DNA of 64,000 bases from UBA6522 sp965205045 (GTDB taxonomy: Bacteria; Pseudomonadota; Gammaproteobacteria; Steroidobacterales; Rariloculaceae), in assembly GCA_965205045.1 (NCBI GenBank), contig OZ242031.1:2852001-2916000 (forward strand). The letters run 5' to 3'. The stretch's first letter is position 1. Each line of letters starts with the position of its first letter. Under the pieces are notes generated by a model. That model did not search any database, had not been told where the DNA came from, and worked only from the letters and a program-made list of their open reading frames with translations. Of this stretch, positions 24,715 through 33,556 are shown one piece after another. Made by a program: the position numbers and the translations under genes.

Positions 24715-26222
24715 GGACCGGAATGAGTCATTATCGTTTGCTGCGAACCCTTTTCCCGGCTTTGCTCCTGGGTCTCCAGCCGCTTCCGTCCCCGGCCCAG
24801 TCTCCGCAGGGCGCACCGGCGCAAGCCCTGGAGGGTCCACCCTACCAGCGTGTGATCGTGGACCCCGAACGGGATCTTCGAACGACGCTCGACGGAGAGT
24901 TCAGCCTGGCCGCGGTGGGCGACGTGGTCGCGATCAGGCCCACCGCCAATCTTGCGGTGCCCGAGGTGCAGGCGATCTACGACGTGTTGCGCGGCGCCGA
25001 TGTGGCGTTCGGCAACCTGGAGATGACCATCGCCGATCCCGTCAATATCGCGCCCTACAACGACGCGCGCATGTTCCAGGCCCTGGGACGGCCGGTCATC
25101 GCCGACGACCTGAGCCTGATCGGCTTCGACCTGATGAACTTCGCCAACAACCACACCACCCACTTCAGCATCGCCGGGATGCTGGAAACCCAGCACCACA
25201 TGGAACGGGTGGGAATCGTCACTGCGGGTTGGGGACGGCACCTGGCTGAAGCCAGGAGCGCGAAGTTCCTGGATACGCCGAACGGGCGCATCGGCTTCCT
25301 GGGGATCACCACCAATTCCTTCTGGGACGCAAGGCCCGCCGGCGAGGACTCGCCCGGCGTTCCAGGGGCCAACGCGCTGCATCCGCAACGGATCGTGACC
25401 ATTTCCCGGGAGTCGTTCGATGCACTGCGGCACGCACATGCCTCGTCCCCGTACATGTTTCCGGGCCTCTACCCCATCAGCAGCCGTTTTTCCTTTGTCG
25501 ACGACGGCGACCGCATCAGGCTCTACAACGAACTGTACGTTCCCGGTGACAAGGCCGGTTTTTCCTACGAGATTCCCCCGGCGGAACTGGAAAGCTACGC
25601 CCGGGAGATCAGGGACGCGAAGTTTCTGTCGGACTTTGTGGTGGCCAACATCCACTCGCACCATTGGCAGGTGCCGCCGGATGCCCGGTCCGCCGGCGAG
25701 GAGTCGCGGGACCCGCCGGACTTTCTGATGGAACTCGCCCGTACCGCGATCGACAACGGCGCCGATGCGTTCTTCTCCCACGGCGAGGGCGAATTGCGCG
25801 GCATCGAGATCTACAACGGCAAGCCCATCTTCTACCAGTTGGGCAACTTCAACCGCCACCCCTTCTTCCAGGAGGTATTCAACCCGGAGTTCAGGGAAAG
25901 AGCGGCACGCAACCCCTCGGTGGATGTCGCAAACCTTACGCGCGCGCAGGTGCAGGCGCTCATGTACCCGACCAACCATGACCGGGAGTATTTCGAAAGT
26001 GTGGTGGCTGTGAGCCGCTACAACGAAGGGGTGCTGGAGGAGATTCGGCTGTTTCCGGTGGACCTGAAGTTCGACGGACCCTTCGTGGACATCGGTACGC
26101 CCCATCTCGCCAGTGGAGAGGTGGCCCGGCGGGTACTGCAAACCCTGCAGGACGCCTCGGCGGCATTCGGAACGGAGATACGTATCTCCGGCGATACAGG
26201 AATTATCGAGATCGGCAGGTAG
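24711..26222 (+). CDS. CapA family metallophosphatase-like secreted protein
   Basis: The 503-residue product has a signal peptide (ends SPAQ, about 33). It shows the CapA/PgsA calcineurin-like pattern: AAVGDVVAIRP near 64, GADVAFGNLEMTI near 90, LMNFANNHTTHF near 140, ANIHSHHW near 310, FFSHGEGELRGIEIYNGKPIFYQLGNF near 355-380. Such proteins act in poly-gamma-glutamate or capsule metabolism, but many environmental members are uncharacterised. Start 24711 overlaps the upstream stop by four bases; ATG 24723 is an alternative. A cupin gene follows after 52 bases. Confidence 0.82.
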   Translation: MRTGMSHYRLLRTLFPALLLGLQPLPSPAQSPQGAPAQALEGPPYQRVIVDPERDLRTTLDGEFSLAAVGDVVAIRPTANLAVPEVQAIYDVLRGADVAFGNLEMTIADPVNIAPYNDARMFQALGRPVIADDLSLIGFDLMNFANNHTTHFSIAGMLETQHHMERVGIVTAGWGRHLAEARSAKFLDTPNGRIGFLGITTNSFWDARPAGEDSPGVPGANALHPQRIVTISRESFDALRHAHASSPYMFPGLYPISSRFSFVDDGDRIRLYNELYVPGDKAGFSYEIPPAELESYAREIRDAKFLSDFVVANIHSHHWQVPPDARSAGEESRDPPDFLMELARTAIDNGADAFFSHGEGELRGIEIYNGKPIFYQLGNFNRHPFFQEVFNPEFRERAARNPSVDVANLTRAQVQALMYPTNHDREYFESVVAVSRYNEGVLEEIRLFPVDLKFDGPFVDIGTPHLASGEVARRVLQTLQDASAAFGTEIRISGDTGIIEIGR

Positions 26223-26274
26223 TCAATACGTCCATGGCGTGGCGATTCCCTCAACCCACCAACCGGAGAAACTG

Positions 26275-26700
26275 ATGTTCAAAGGCAGAATCATCTTCTT
26301 GTGCGCCGCGATACTGTTTGCAGCGATCGCGCATCAAACGTATTCCCAGGCGCCCGTCACAACGCCGGAATTGGCAGTCTACGATCTGGACTCGGTCGAG
26401 GCCAACGAGCGGGGAGGGATGGTGGCCCGGACGATCTCAGCCGCCACGATTCGCGTTACGCACGCGCAGTGGGCGGCCGGCTCGATGGTTCCCCGCCACA
26501 ACCACCCGGACGAGCATATCATTTACGTGCTTGAAGGCCGGATGAGAGTGCTTGACGGCGAGCAGGAAACCGTGGTGGAGGCAGGGCAGTTCATTGTGTA
26601 CCCGGCCTACGTGCCGCACCGCCACGAATACCTGGAAGACACGGTGACCATCGCGCTGTTTGGCCCCGGCCGCATGGCTGGCGGACCGCAGCAGCAGTAA
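26275..26700 (+). CDS. Secreted single-domain cupin
   Basis: The 141-residue product starts at ATG 26275 after GGAGAA, with a signal peptide ending TYSQ. The cupin motif 1 is visible as VPRHNHPDEHIIYVLEGRMRV (about 80-100) with three His and one Glu for metal binding; motif 2 is FIVYPAYVPHRHEYLED (about 112-128). It is the third gene of a run with the genes at 23842 and 24711. Cupins of this size serve as isomerases, dioxygenases or binding proteins; substrate unknown. Confidence 0.85.
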   Translation: MFKGRIIFLCAAILFAAIAHQTYSQAPVTTPELAVYDLDSVEANERGGMVARTISAATIRVTHAQWAAGSMVPRHNHPDEHIIYVLEGRMRVLDGEQETVVEAGQFIVYPAYVPHRHEYLEDTVTIALFGPGRMAGGPQQQ

Positions 26701-26762
26701 TTTCCTCACGCAATTGGGCGTCCGGAGCCGGATTTGCAGAAAAATCCAGGGAGAAGTCAAGT

Positions 26763-27998
26763 ATGAATCCGTTAAGGAGCTACCTGTCTGTGGCCGTTAT
26801 TGCCTTGTCCGTTGGCGCCTGCAGCAGCGCAACGGATGACTTGGCCGGTGACGCCGGGGGGCCGGTGCTGAGCGATGTCAGCCTGATGCCGAATCCGAAT
26901 CCGGCAGTGCCGCTTGCCGCCATCCTGAGCCTGGCGACCGACAGGCCGGCGCAGCTCACGATCAACTTCGACGATGGAGAGCGGCGCTGGAGCGTGACGC
27001 CCGGCGACGGGTTCGCGACCCGTCACGAAGTTCCAGTGATTGGCATGCGCGCGGGCCGCGAACACATGATCACCGCAACGCTGGCCGATGGTGAGGGCAA
27101 CGAGACGGTGTCGGAACCGCTGCGATTCGAAACGCCGCCGCTGCCGCCGGAATTCCCCAGGCCGATCATCAGGGTACGCACGCCCGAGTTGATGCAGCCC
27201 GGCGTCACGGTGTTCAACGTGAACGGCCGCTGGAACGCCGAAGACAACTATGAACCGAGATACTTCGGCCCGGTCGTCATCGTGAACGACCTTGGCGAGA
27301 TCGTCTGGTACTACCTGCCCGCCGATCATCGCGCACACGATGTTCAGCGGCTCGAGAATGGAAATCTCGTCTACCAGGCCTTTCCCGACGACACCGGGCA
27401 GGTTGAGATCGACATGCTCGGCAACGTCGTCAGGCACTGGCAGTTCCGCGAAACCGAAGAGCCTGAAGAACACGCCATACTCGTCGATACCGACAACATC
27501 CACCACGAAATGGTGGTACTCCCGAACGGCAACATGCTGTTCCTGAGCATGGAAAACCGCGTTGTCGAGAACTGGCCGGCCAACTACGAGCAAGACGGAG
27601 AGACCCGGACTGCCAACGTAGTCGGCGATGTTGTCGTGGAGATGACACCTGCCGGAGAAATCGTGAATGAGTGGTCGCTCCACGATTTCCTCGATCCCTA
27701 CCGGATCGGCTGGAATTCACTGCGTGAGAATCCTCGCTTTGCGGGCAGGTTTGAGGAACCTGCCTACGAATGGGCGCATGCGAATGCGGTCATCTACGAC
27801 GATAAGGATCACTCCTTCATCGTGTCCGCTGCCTACCTGGACGCGGTGGTCAAGGTCAGTATGGATACCGGCGAAATCGTCTGGATACTCGGCACCCACG
27901 AGCAACCCGCTCAAAAGGTCTGGCACATGGATCTGAAATCAGACGACGTGGGCTGGGCGGTTTATCGTGCCGGACGCCTGTCCGGTGTGTATCCCTGA
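26763..27998 (+). CDS. Arylsulfotransferase (ASST)-like lipoprotein, C-terminally truncated
   Basis: The 411-residue product has a lipoprotein-like signal (IALSVGACSS, Cys about 20) and an Ig-like N-terminal region. A beta-propeller follows: GPVVIVNDLGEIVWYY near 175, HDVQRLENGNLVYQ near 195, HHEMVVLPNGNMLFLS near 245, and EWAHANAVIYDDKDHSFIVSA near 340. These match ASST, which moves sulfate between phenolic compounds. The frame ends shortly after EIVWILGTHEQ, where family members continue for about another 100-150 residues with the last propeller blades, so this copy is probably broken. The downstream sequence shows no continuation in any frame. Confidence 0.72.
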   Translation: MNPLRSYLSVAVIALSVGACSSATDDLAGDAGGPVLSDVSLMPNPNPAVPLAAILSLATDRPAQLTINFDDGERRWSVTPGDGFATRHEVPVIGMRAGREHMITATLADGEGNETVSEPLRFETPPLPPEFPRPIIRVRTPELMQPGVTVFNVNGRWNAEDNYEPRYFGPVVIVNDLGEIVWYYLPADHRAHDVQRLENGNLVYQAFPDDTGQVEIDMLGNVVRHWQFRETEEPEEHAILVDTDNIHHEMVVLPNGNMLFLSMENRVVENWPANYEQDGETRTANVVGDVVVEMTPAGEIVNEWSLHDFLDPYRIGWNSLRENPRFAGRFEEPAYEWAHANAVIYDDKDHSFIVSAAYLDAVVKVSMDTGEIVWILGTHEQPAQKVWHMDLKSDDVGWAVYRAGRLSGVYP

Positions 27999-28044
27999 CT
28001 TGACACGCGGAGTGCTGCGCTTGCGGCGCAGCCCCGGTTTGACT

Positions 28045-28124
28045 GGACTGCCGACCGTAGACGATATTTCATGGTCTGTGATCCAAAAGGCAAGTATCGG
28101 TATCCGCTCGGGCGTGTAGCATGA
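28045..28124 (+). promoter_or_regulatory. 80-bp conserved upstream element, copy A
   Basis: The block opens GGACTGCCGACCGTAGACGA. Its core matches blocks at 37361-37440 (67 of 80 positions by hand count, no gaps) and, on the other strand, 46590-46669 (61 of the last 70). It ends 68 bases before the DUF6152 start at 28193. The core GTGAYCCAAAADGCAAGTAT is the best-conserved part. Confidence 0.7.
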
Positions 28125-28192
28125 ACGTCATGAGAATAACAGGGGCAAAAGCAGCCTGTATCCATTCGCGCGCTAATCCTCAGGAGAAAAGA

Positions 28193-29290
28193 ATGCGAGC
28201 CTTGTTGACTGCGGCCGTATGTTGCCTGCTTTCGGGTTGGTTAGTGTCTGCATACGCTCACCATAGCTATACGGCGTATGCGGTGGATCAGCCGATCGAA
28301 ATTTCGGGCATCGTCTCGATGGTGGGGTTTGTCAACCCGCATGCCTATTTCATGGTCGACGTGACCGACGACACGGGCGCCGTCACGTCCTGGAGGGTGG
28401 AAACGACCGCGCCGGCCGTGCTTCGGCGCCGCGGCTGGGATAGCAGCACCATCCAGGTCGGCGACCGGCTGGCGGCCACGGGCGCCCCGCTGACGTCGGG
28501 CGACCCGGAAATGAACCTGGAGTTCTTCGACCTGCCCGATGGTACCCGGTTGTTGCGCACCGGCAACATCGTCGCCGGCGCCGGGCTGGGCACCGTGCCG
28601 CCTGGCCCCGCCGGTGGAGCGGCAGGCATGGGCATGGGCATGGGCCCGGGAAGCAGGCCCATCCCCGCCGAACCCGAACCCTCCGGCGCGCCGCGCGAAT
28701 TGCTCACCGGGGTGTGGGCCACCAACCTTGCCTATCCCGACCTGTATCCCAGGGACCCGCGGGGGCAGGAAATCATGACGGAGGCCGGGCGGGCCCGCTT
28801 CGACTCCTTCGATGTGGACAGGGACAACATGGGGAACTGCCGGCTGGTCGGCGCGCCGCGGATGGCGCGGGGCACGATCTATACGCTGGAGATCGTCGAC
28901 AACGGCGACATCATCTACATGATCTCGGAGTACAACGCCCAGACGCGCCGCATCTACATGGACGGCCGGGCGCCCCACAAGTACTTCGCCCCCAACCGGC
29001 TGGGCTGGTCGAACGGCGAGTTTGCCGATGGCGTGCTGACCATAACCACGCGCCACATGACCGAGGAACGCATCGACGGCGCCTACATTTTCGGCGGCGG
29101 CGAGGATGCCTATGTGGTCGAAAGAATATACATGGGCGAGGACGGAAACGAATTGCACTACTTCGCGTGGTTCCACGACCCGGTCCACTACACCGAACCG
29201 TTCCGCACCCTGCAGGGCTGGGAGCGCGTCGATATCGATCAGGGCTTCGTGCTCGACTGCGACCCCGTCAATTACTCGGCGGAGCAATAG
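28193..29290 (+). CDS. DUF6152 protein with Gly/Met-rich linker and MDGR domain, paralogue of 21407
   Basis: The 365-residue protein starts at ATG 28193 after CAGGAGAA; the signal peptide ends VSAYA and the mature end would be HHSYTAYAVD. FVNPHAYFMVDV is the second signature. The linker GMGMGMGPGSRP (about 145) precedes the C-terminal domain with RRIYMDGRAPHKYFAP near 253 and GWSNGEFADGVLTITTRH near 270. It is similar to 21407-22546 along its whole length. It is preceded by the 80-bp element also found before TonB receptor genes. Broken sulfur-metabolism genes lie on both sides. Confidence 0.86.
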   Translation: MRALLTAAVCCLLSGWLVSAYAHHSYTAYAVDQPIEISGIVSMVGFVNPHAYFMVDVTDDTGAVTSWRVETTAPAVLRRRGWDSSTIQVGDRLAATGAPLTSGDPEMNLEFFDLPDGTRLLRTGNIVAGAGLGTVPPGPAGGAAGMGMGMGPGSRPIPAEPEPSGAPRELLTGVWATNLAYPDLYPRDPRGQEIMTEAGRARFDSFDVDRDNMGNCRLVGAPRMARGTIYTLEIVDNGDIIYMISEYNAQTRRIYMDGRAPHKYFAPNRLGWSNGEFADGVLTITTRHMTEERIDGAYIFGGGEDAYVVERIYMGEDGNELHYFAWFHDPVHYTEPFRTLQGWERVDIDQGFVLDCDPVNYSAEQ

Positions 29291-29429
29291 CATGATGCAC
29301 GGAGGTTCCGTACCACGCCTGATCGTCAGAGAGGATCAGGACAATGTTCGGCCGGTCCTGTGCAAGGCTGGTGTGTGCCATTGGCAGCGCCAGGACGGTA
29401 CACGCGAGTAGAAGAGGTTGTGTATTCAT
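29268..29429 (-). pseudogene. N-terminal stub of a secreted sulfatase
   Basis: A start at 29429 gives a signal peptide (LLLACTVLALPMAHTSLAQ) followed by DRPNIVLILSDDQAWYGTSV, the canonical N-terminus of type I sulfatases including the first metal-binding Asp pair. The similarity stops after about 44 codons; the frame runs into the 3' end of the gene at 28193 and ends at codon 54. The rest of the sulfatase, including the formylglycine motif CxPSR, is absent, so the gene was cut by a rearrangement near 29295. Confidence 0.8.
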
Positions 29430-29478
29430 GCATTCTCTCCGTCCGAGGCGATGAGAATTTCGTTGCGCTGGTGCGCCA

Positions 29479-30582
29479 TCAAAATACAATGCACTCGCCC
29501 GGGTCTCCTTGACCGACGGCTCTCGCAATGAAGAACCAGTTCACGGTGGCCGTCCCCTCCTCGAAAAGGAACGGATCCACTATGGTCAATTCCGCGTCCA
29601 GACGGCTCTGGTCTTCACTCAAGCGATAGACCTCCATCAGTTCTATCGAATCGCCCTGCTGCATTCGAAAAAAGTAGGGCCAATCGATTTTGGTGGTCTT
29701 CACGGCCAGCGTCCGTTCATCCTGCCAACTGCCTTGGGAGAATCCGAGACGGGAAGACTCCTGATTCTCCGCGCTCATGTCGGGGTCCATGTAAACAATG
29801 CGCCTGGTATTGAGCCAACTGTGGCTCAAGATGATGTTGCCGCCTTCTTGCTGTATGACCAATGACCCTGGGTGCATGATCGGCTCGGGCAATCCCTGGG
29901 GTTCACAGCGCATGATGGGATTGTCAAGCTCATTCCATTCATCCCGGCTTGCCTCGGCTTCATCGGTCAGGTCCAGATCCGGCAACGAAGCCATCGGGCT
30001 TCTCCCGGTGCGCCATCTTCGGAAAAAACCAAGGTCGTCAGCTTCGGCGTCAACCGGTTCGGGTTCGGCGAATGTATTCGCGGAACCGACAAGATTCGAA
30101 CCGCTCCAGCGCTGATCTGCCACCTCGCCGTAGAGCGGGAAAACCACTTCTGTGCCACCCTCGGTCAGAACATTCTCCGCCAGGATGGAATCCCGGAGCA
30201 CAGACTTCCGTCCGTAAACGACGATCTCTTCGCCTACCGTGAACAAATCTTCGGTGATTCCGGCGTTCGCAAGGCGGGGCGGATCGAAGTTGTTCTCCAC
30301 CCTCCACTCCTGAGCGCCACCCGGTTTGCTGTCTACCTCTACGAACAGGGCCACATGCGGCTGCCTCCACATGATTCTCGCCAGCACTCCGGATATTTCC
30401 GTCAGGTCTCCGTCGCCATACTCGACGGCGGCATGATGGGCGGAGGCCGTGGAGCCGGCCACCAGGAGAGAAGCGATTGCGATGGTGGAAATGGCTGGCA
30501 GTGCCCATGTCAGGGATGGCAGAACCCCGGCAGATAAGGGGTCTGGATGGTTCCCGGCTGCTGTCGAATACCGTAATCTCAC
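29479..30582 (-). CDS. DUF6152 protein, fifth gene of the DUF6152 operon
   Basis: The product is 367 residues from GTG 30582, which overlaps the upstream stop as GTGA. The signal peptide ends STASA, followed by HHAAVEYGDGDLTEISG and IMWRQPHVALFVEV, so the usual NPH is QPH here. The C-terminal half shows RRIVYMDPDMS and GFSQGSWQDERTLAVKTTKIDWPYFF, and the protein ends in ECIVF. It has an inactivated relative at 42624-43308. It is the last gene of a five-gene unit transcribed from about 34570. Confidence 0.82.
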   Translation of the reverse strand: MRLRYSTAAGNHPDPLSAGVLPSLTWALPAISTIAIASLLVAGSTASAHHAAVEYGDGDLTEISGVLARIMWRQPHVALFVEVDSKPGGAQEWRVENNFDPPRLANAGITEDLFTVGEEIVVYGRKSVLRDSILAENVLTEGGTEVVFPLYGEVADQRWSGSNLVGSANTFAEPEPVDAEADDLGFFRRWRTGRSPMASLPDLDLTDEAEASRDEWNELDNPIMRCEPQGLPEPIMHPGSLVIQQEGGNIILSHSWLNTRRIVYMDPDMSAENQESSRLGFSQGSWQDERTLAVKTTKIDWPYFFRMQQGDSIELMEVYRLSEDQSRLDAELTIVDPFLFEEGTATVNWFFIARAVGQGDPGECIVF

Positions 30583-31685
30583 TGATGCATCCTCAGAGCG
30601 TCGTCGAGCAAGCCCCGTTCGGCCAGATCTTCGATGAACGGCACGGGATTGCACGGCAGATCCTGGTACAGCGGGACATCTCCGCGAATGGATCCGCGCC
30701 GGCGTGTCAGGGGTTCGGTGTAATAATCATCGTGAATGACCATTTCGCGGTCGATCGTCTGCCCGTCCTCGCTGATGTTGTAGGTTTCCACCAGTCGCGT
30801 ACCGTCCCCGCCGGACATGGGCAATCCCGAGCCGTCAAGCCAGCCCGGCAGCAGATTGGTGGTTTCGACAATGAACGTGTCGCCGTCCCAACGGCCATTC
30901 GAGTGCCCTAGCGTCGACAAGTGATCGGGCGCCACCGGCGTCCGCCCGTCCATGAAGATGCGGCGGGCGATATCCCTGGCGCCGAACACCATCAGGTAGT
31001 AGTCGCCGGCATCGACAATTTCCATACGCCGGGGCGAACCGAACAGGCGGGGCAGGTTCGGTACGCAGAACTTGTACACGTCCTGCCACTCCTCGGTGGC
31101 TTCGTACACCGCGCGCCCCTCGTCCGTGAATGGGGTTGGTTTGGGGGTGAGATCGTCGACAGTCACTCTGAAGTTGTGTCTGTTGTTCCAGGCGCCGGTG
31201 ATGTTGATCGGGTACTCATCTGCCTGTCCGCCATAGTCCACGTCTCCGGCATCTACGTTTGCCGGATTCGCATCGGCTCCCAGGCTTCCGCCCACGGGGC
31301 GCCATGTGCCGCCGTCGAAGAGCTCAACAGTATCGAGATCGAGATACAGTTTTTTCGTGAAGTTCCTGCCCCTGGAACCGGAAACCGTGACCCGGCTCCC
31401 GACAGGCAGGGTGTCCCTGTTCCAACCCCTTCCGATCAGACCGCCGGTCGGGAATGTCTGAACCTCCCAGGATTCCGTCTCACCCTGATCGTTGACGATG
31501 TCAAGTTCGTAGCTGACGTGGGGATTGCTCCAGTTGACGCCGGTAATGACGCCTTCCAGTTGCCCTGGATCGTTTCTGTCGAATTCCGCCGCAAACGAGT
31601 GATGTGCGTTTGCAAGCGGGGATGCCATCAGCGTTGCAATGACTGGAAAGATTCCGGCTGTGCATTTCATGAACATGAACCTCAT
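30579..31685 (-). CDS. DUF6152 plus MDGR-domain protein, fourth gene of the operon
   Basis: The 368-residue product has a signal peptide ending SPLANA and a mature start HHSFAAEFDRNDPGQLEG, with VNWSNPHVSYELDI as second signature: a very typical DUF6152 domain. The C-terminal domain shows INITGAWNNR near 165, RRIFMDGRTPVAPDHL near 238, HSNGRWDGDTFIVETTNL near 258 and DDYYTEPLTRRRG near 320. It starts three bases after the stop of the gene at 31689 and overlaps the next gene by four bases, so the unit is tightly coupled. Confidence 0.85.
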   Translation of the reverse strand: MRFMFMKCTAGIFPVIATLMASPLANAHHSFAAEFDRNDPGQLEGVITGVNWSNPHVSYELDIVNDQGETESWEVQTFPTGGLIGRGWNRDTLPVGSRVTVSGSRGRNFTKKLYLDLDTVELFDGGTWRPVGGSLGADANPANVDAGDVDYGGQADEYPINITGAWNNRHNFRVTVDDLTPKPTPFTDEGRAVYEATEEWQDVYKFCVPNLPRLFGSPRRMEIVDAGDYYLMVFGARDIARRIFMDGRTPVAPDHLSTLGHSNGRWDGDTFIVETTNLLPGWLDGSGLPMSGGDGTRLVETYNISEDGQTIDREMVIHDDYYTEPLTRRRGSIRGDVPLYQDLPCNPVPFIEDLAERGLLDDALRMHQ

Positions 31686-31688
31686 TCG

Positions 31689-32510
31689 TCAGGGCTCTAT
31701 AACCCCGAGATGCTGCAGGGCGGCGCGCGCCGCACGTATTCGATTGCCGATGGTCTTCTCGCCCGCATGGAGATTTTCCGGAAATACGATATTGCCTTCC
31801 CCGCGGTCGATGAAGCCAGTGACACGAACGGCCGTACCGACCGGATAATCGTCCTCGTGCGCACCCTGGGCTTCATAAAGCAACGGCGCTCCGACATATT
31901 GAAGCCGGTATTCCTGCTCCGTCCCGCCTTCCTCCGTGCCTCTGACCGTCATCGTCACGCTCGTATCGGTCCAGCTTGCGGCTGTTATCTCTCCGGAAAG
32001 GGTGATTCTCGGCAGGGTGATGCGCTCCATCGGAAGTCCGGCCGTGAATCGGGCAACGCCTTCGCCCGCGTCAACGGCCTCTTCAGAGTCACGCGGACCT
32101 TCCAGCGCAGAGGCAAGCGTCGCGACTTCACCGTCGGGCAGGCGGAGGCTGGCCACCAGCAACCGCGCGTCGTTGCTGACGCGTGAGGGCGAGCCGGTCA
32201 CGCCGACCCGATCGCCAGGCTGAAAACTGCTCTCGTCCCAGTTGTTGTCCTCCACCATGCGGGGGGTATTGCTGAAATCGAGCTGATACACGGCCGTCTG
32301 GCCGTTCGCGTCGGTACTCTCGATCTTCAGATGGGCGTGCGGCATGCCGAGGTACCACTCGACCACGGTGCCGTCCATGGAAATTACCGTGTCCCTGTCG
32401 AAGACGGTCAGGCTGTGGTGGGCCAGGGCCCGCAGCGAAAACAGCACCGGCACGCAGGCCGGCGCGATAAGCATGAATCCGAAGCGTCGAAATACAGCCA
32501 TTTTAGTCAT
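31689..32510 (-). CDS. DUF6152 protein, third gene of the operon
   Basis: The 273-residue product has a signal peptide ending LRALA, then HHSLTVFDRDTVISMDG; the second motif reads EWYLGMPHAHLKI, so Asn is replaced by Met. No MDGR motif is present. Instead, a second region (ITLSGEITAASWTDTSVTMTV near 165-185, then VGTAVRVTGF near 230) resembles a repeat of the DUF6152/OB-like strand pattern, so this may be a two-domain variant. ATG 32510 overlaps the upstream stop as ATGA. Confidence 0.78.
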   Translation of the reverse strand: MTKMAVFRRFGFMLIAPACVPVLFSLRALAHHSLTVFDRDTVISMDGTVVEWYLGMPHAHLKIESTDANGQTAVYQLDFSNTPRMVEDNNWDESSFQPGDRVGVTGSPSRVSNDARLLVASLRLPDGEVATLASALEGPRDSEEAVDAGEGVARFTAGLPMERITLPRITLSGEITAASWTDTSVTMTVRGTEEGGTEQEYRLQYVGAPLLYEAQGAHEDDYPVGTAVRVTGFIDRGEGNIVFPENLHAGEKTIGNRIRAARAALQHLGVIEP

Positions 32511-33541
32511 CGGTCAATCAAATGGCGCCGGGCGGAGTCCAGATCGCAGTCCATTTCTCCCGGCACAATGTCGGGTCGGTAGTCCCACTCGTGGGTCTGG
32601 GTCACAGGTTCCGCCAGGTAGACAGGATCCTCCACCAGGATATCGTAGATCAACCGTGTGCCATCCTCGGCGAGCGTAAAGCGCTCCACGAGATGCTTCT
32701 CCCCGCTCGACGGCACCGGAAGCCGCCGAAGGCTGCTCGCGGGATGCGCCGAGAATAGCGCCGTATCGACCACGAGCGTCTCGCCTTCCCCTTCCCAGTG
32801 ACCGATGGAATGCCCCTGGGGCGTTCGCTCGCCGCCGCTCGGGTGGCTGCGCCCGTCCATCCAGACCACCCGCTCGATGTTCGACCAGTCCGGCCGAAGG
32901 GTGATTCTGTCCTCGTGAATCTCGATGGCGTTGATCGCCGGGTAGAGCATGATGCGCGGCGCCGCATGCTGAACACAGTCGTATTGCGGGTTTTCCCTTG
33001 GATCGAACGCCTCGGCAGCGGCTCGCCCCCGCTCGGTCAGCGGATGCGAGGCCCCATTCGGAAGGCCGGCGTAGAAGTCCTCGATACGCGGGAGCCAGCG
33101 CCCCGAGATATCCGTCGCCGCGCCGATCTCCACGGCCGGCTCCGGATAACCGGAGTGAAACTCCGAGTTCATCGGCAGGACCGTGCCGTCCGCCTTCATC
33201 ACGCCTCGGCCGAGCAGGGAGCGCCGCCGCGGATCGATCGGTGGGTTCGCCTCCACGGTGACGCGGTCGCCGATCTCGAGCGAATCCCTTCTCCAGCCCA
33301 GCGGCGCCGACATTCCCACGCCGTCGCCTTCCACCTGATAGTTCACGCGGTCGCCGTTTTCGTCGATCGTGTCGAAATTGAAGAAGATATGCGGATTCTT
33401 CCACTCGAATCCCGTCACCGTGCCTTCGAGCGTCACCACGGCATCCGTGTCGAACTGATAGTTGCTGTGGTGTGCGCCGGACGTGTGCCAGACGCAGCCG
33501 GCGGCTATAGCGAGTAGCACGAGGTCTCGGTTCAAGGTCAT
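32507..33541 (-). CDS. DUF6152 plus MDGR-domain protein, second gene of the operon
   Basis: The 344-residue product has a signal peptide ending HTSGA, a mature start HHSNYQFDTDAVVTLEG and FEWKNPHIFFNFD. The C-terminal domain has DISGRWLPRIEDFY near 143, RVVWMDGRSHPSGGERTP near 226, SIGHWEGEGETLVVDTALF near 243 and EDPVYLAEPVTQTHEW near 305. GGAGG lies about 10 bases before ATG 33541; the upstream gene ends 15 bases before the start. Confidence 0.85.
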   Translation of the reverse strand: MTLNRDLVLLAIAAGCVWHTSGAHHSNYQFDTDAVVTLEGTVTGFEWKNPHIFFNFDTIDENGDRVNYQVEGDGVGMSAPLGWRRDSLEIGDRVTVEANPPIDPRRRSLLGRGVMKADGTVLPMNSEFHSGYPEPAVEIGAATDISGRWLPRIEDFYAGLPNGASHPLTERGRAAAEAFDPRENPQYDCVQHAAPRIMLYPAINAIEIHEDRITLRPDWSNIERVVWMDGRSHPSGGERTPQGHSIGHWEGEGETLVVDTALFSAHPASSLRRLPVPSSGEKHLVERFTLAEDGTRLIYDILVEDPVYLAEPVTQTHEWDYRPDIVPGEMDCDLDSARRHLIDR

Positions 33542-33556
33542 GATGCTATGCCTCCA

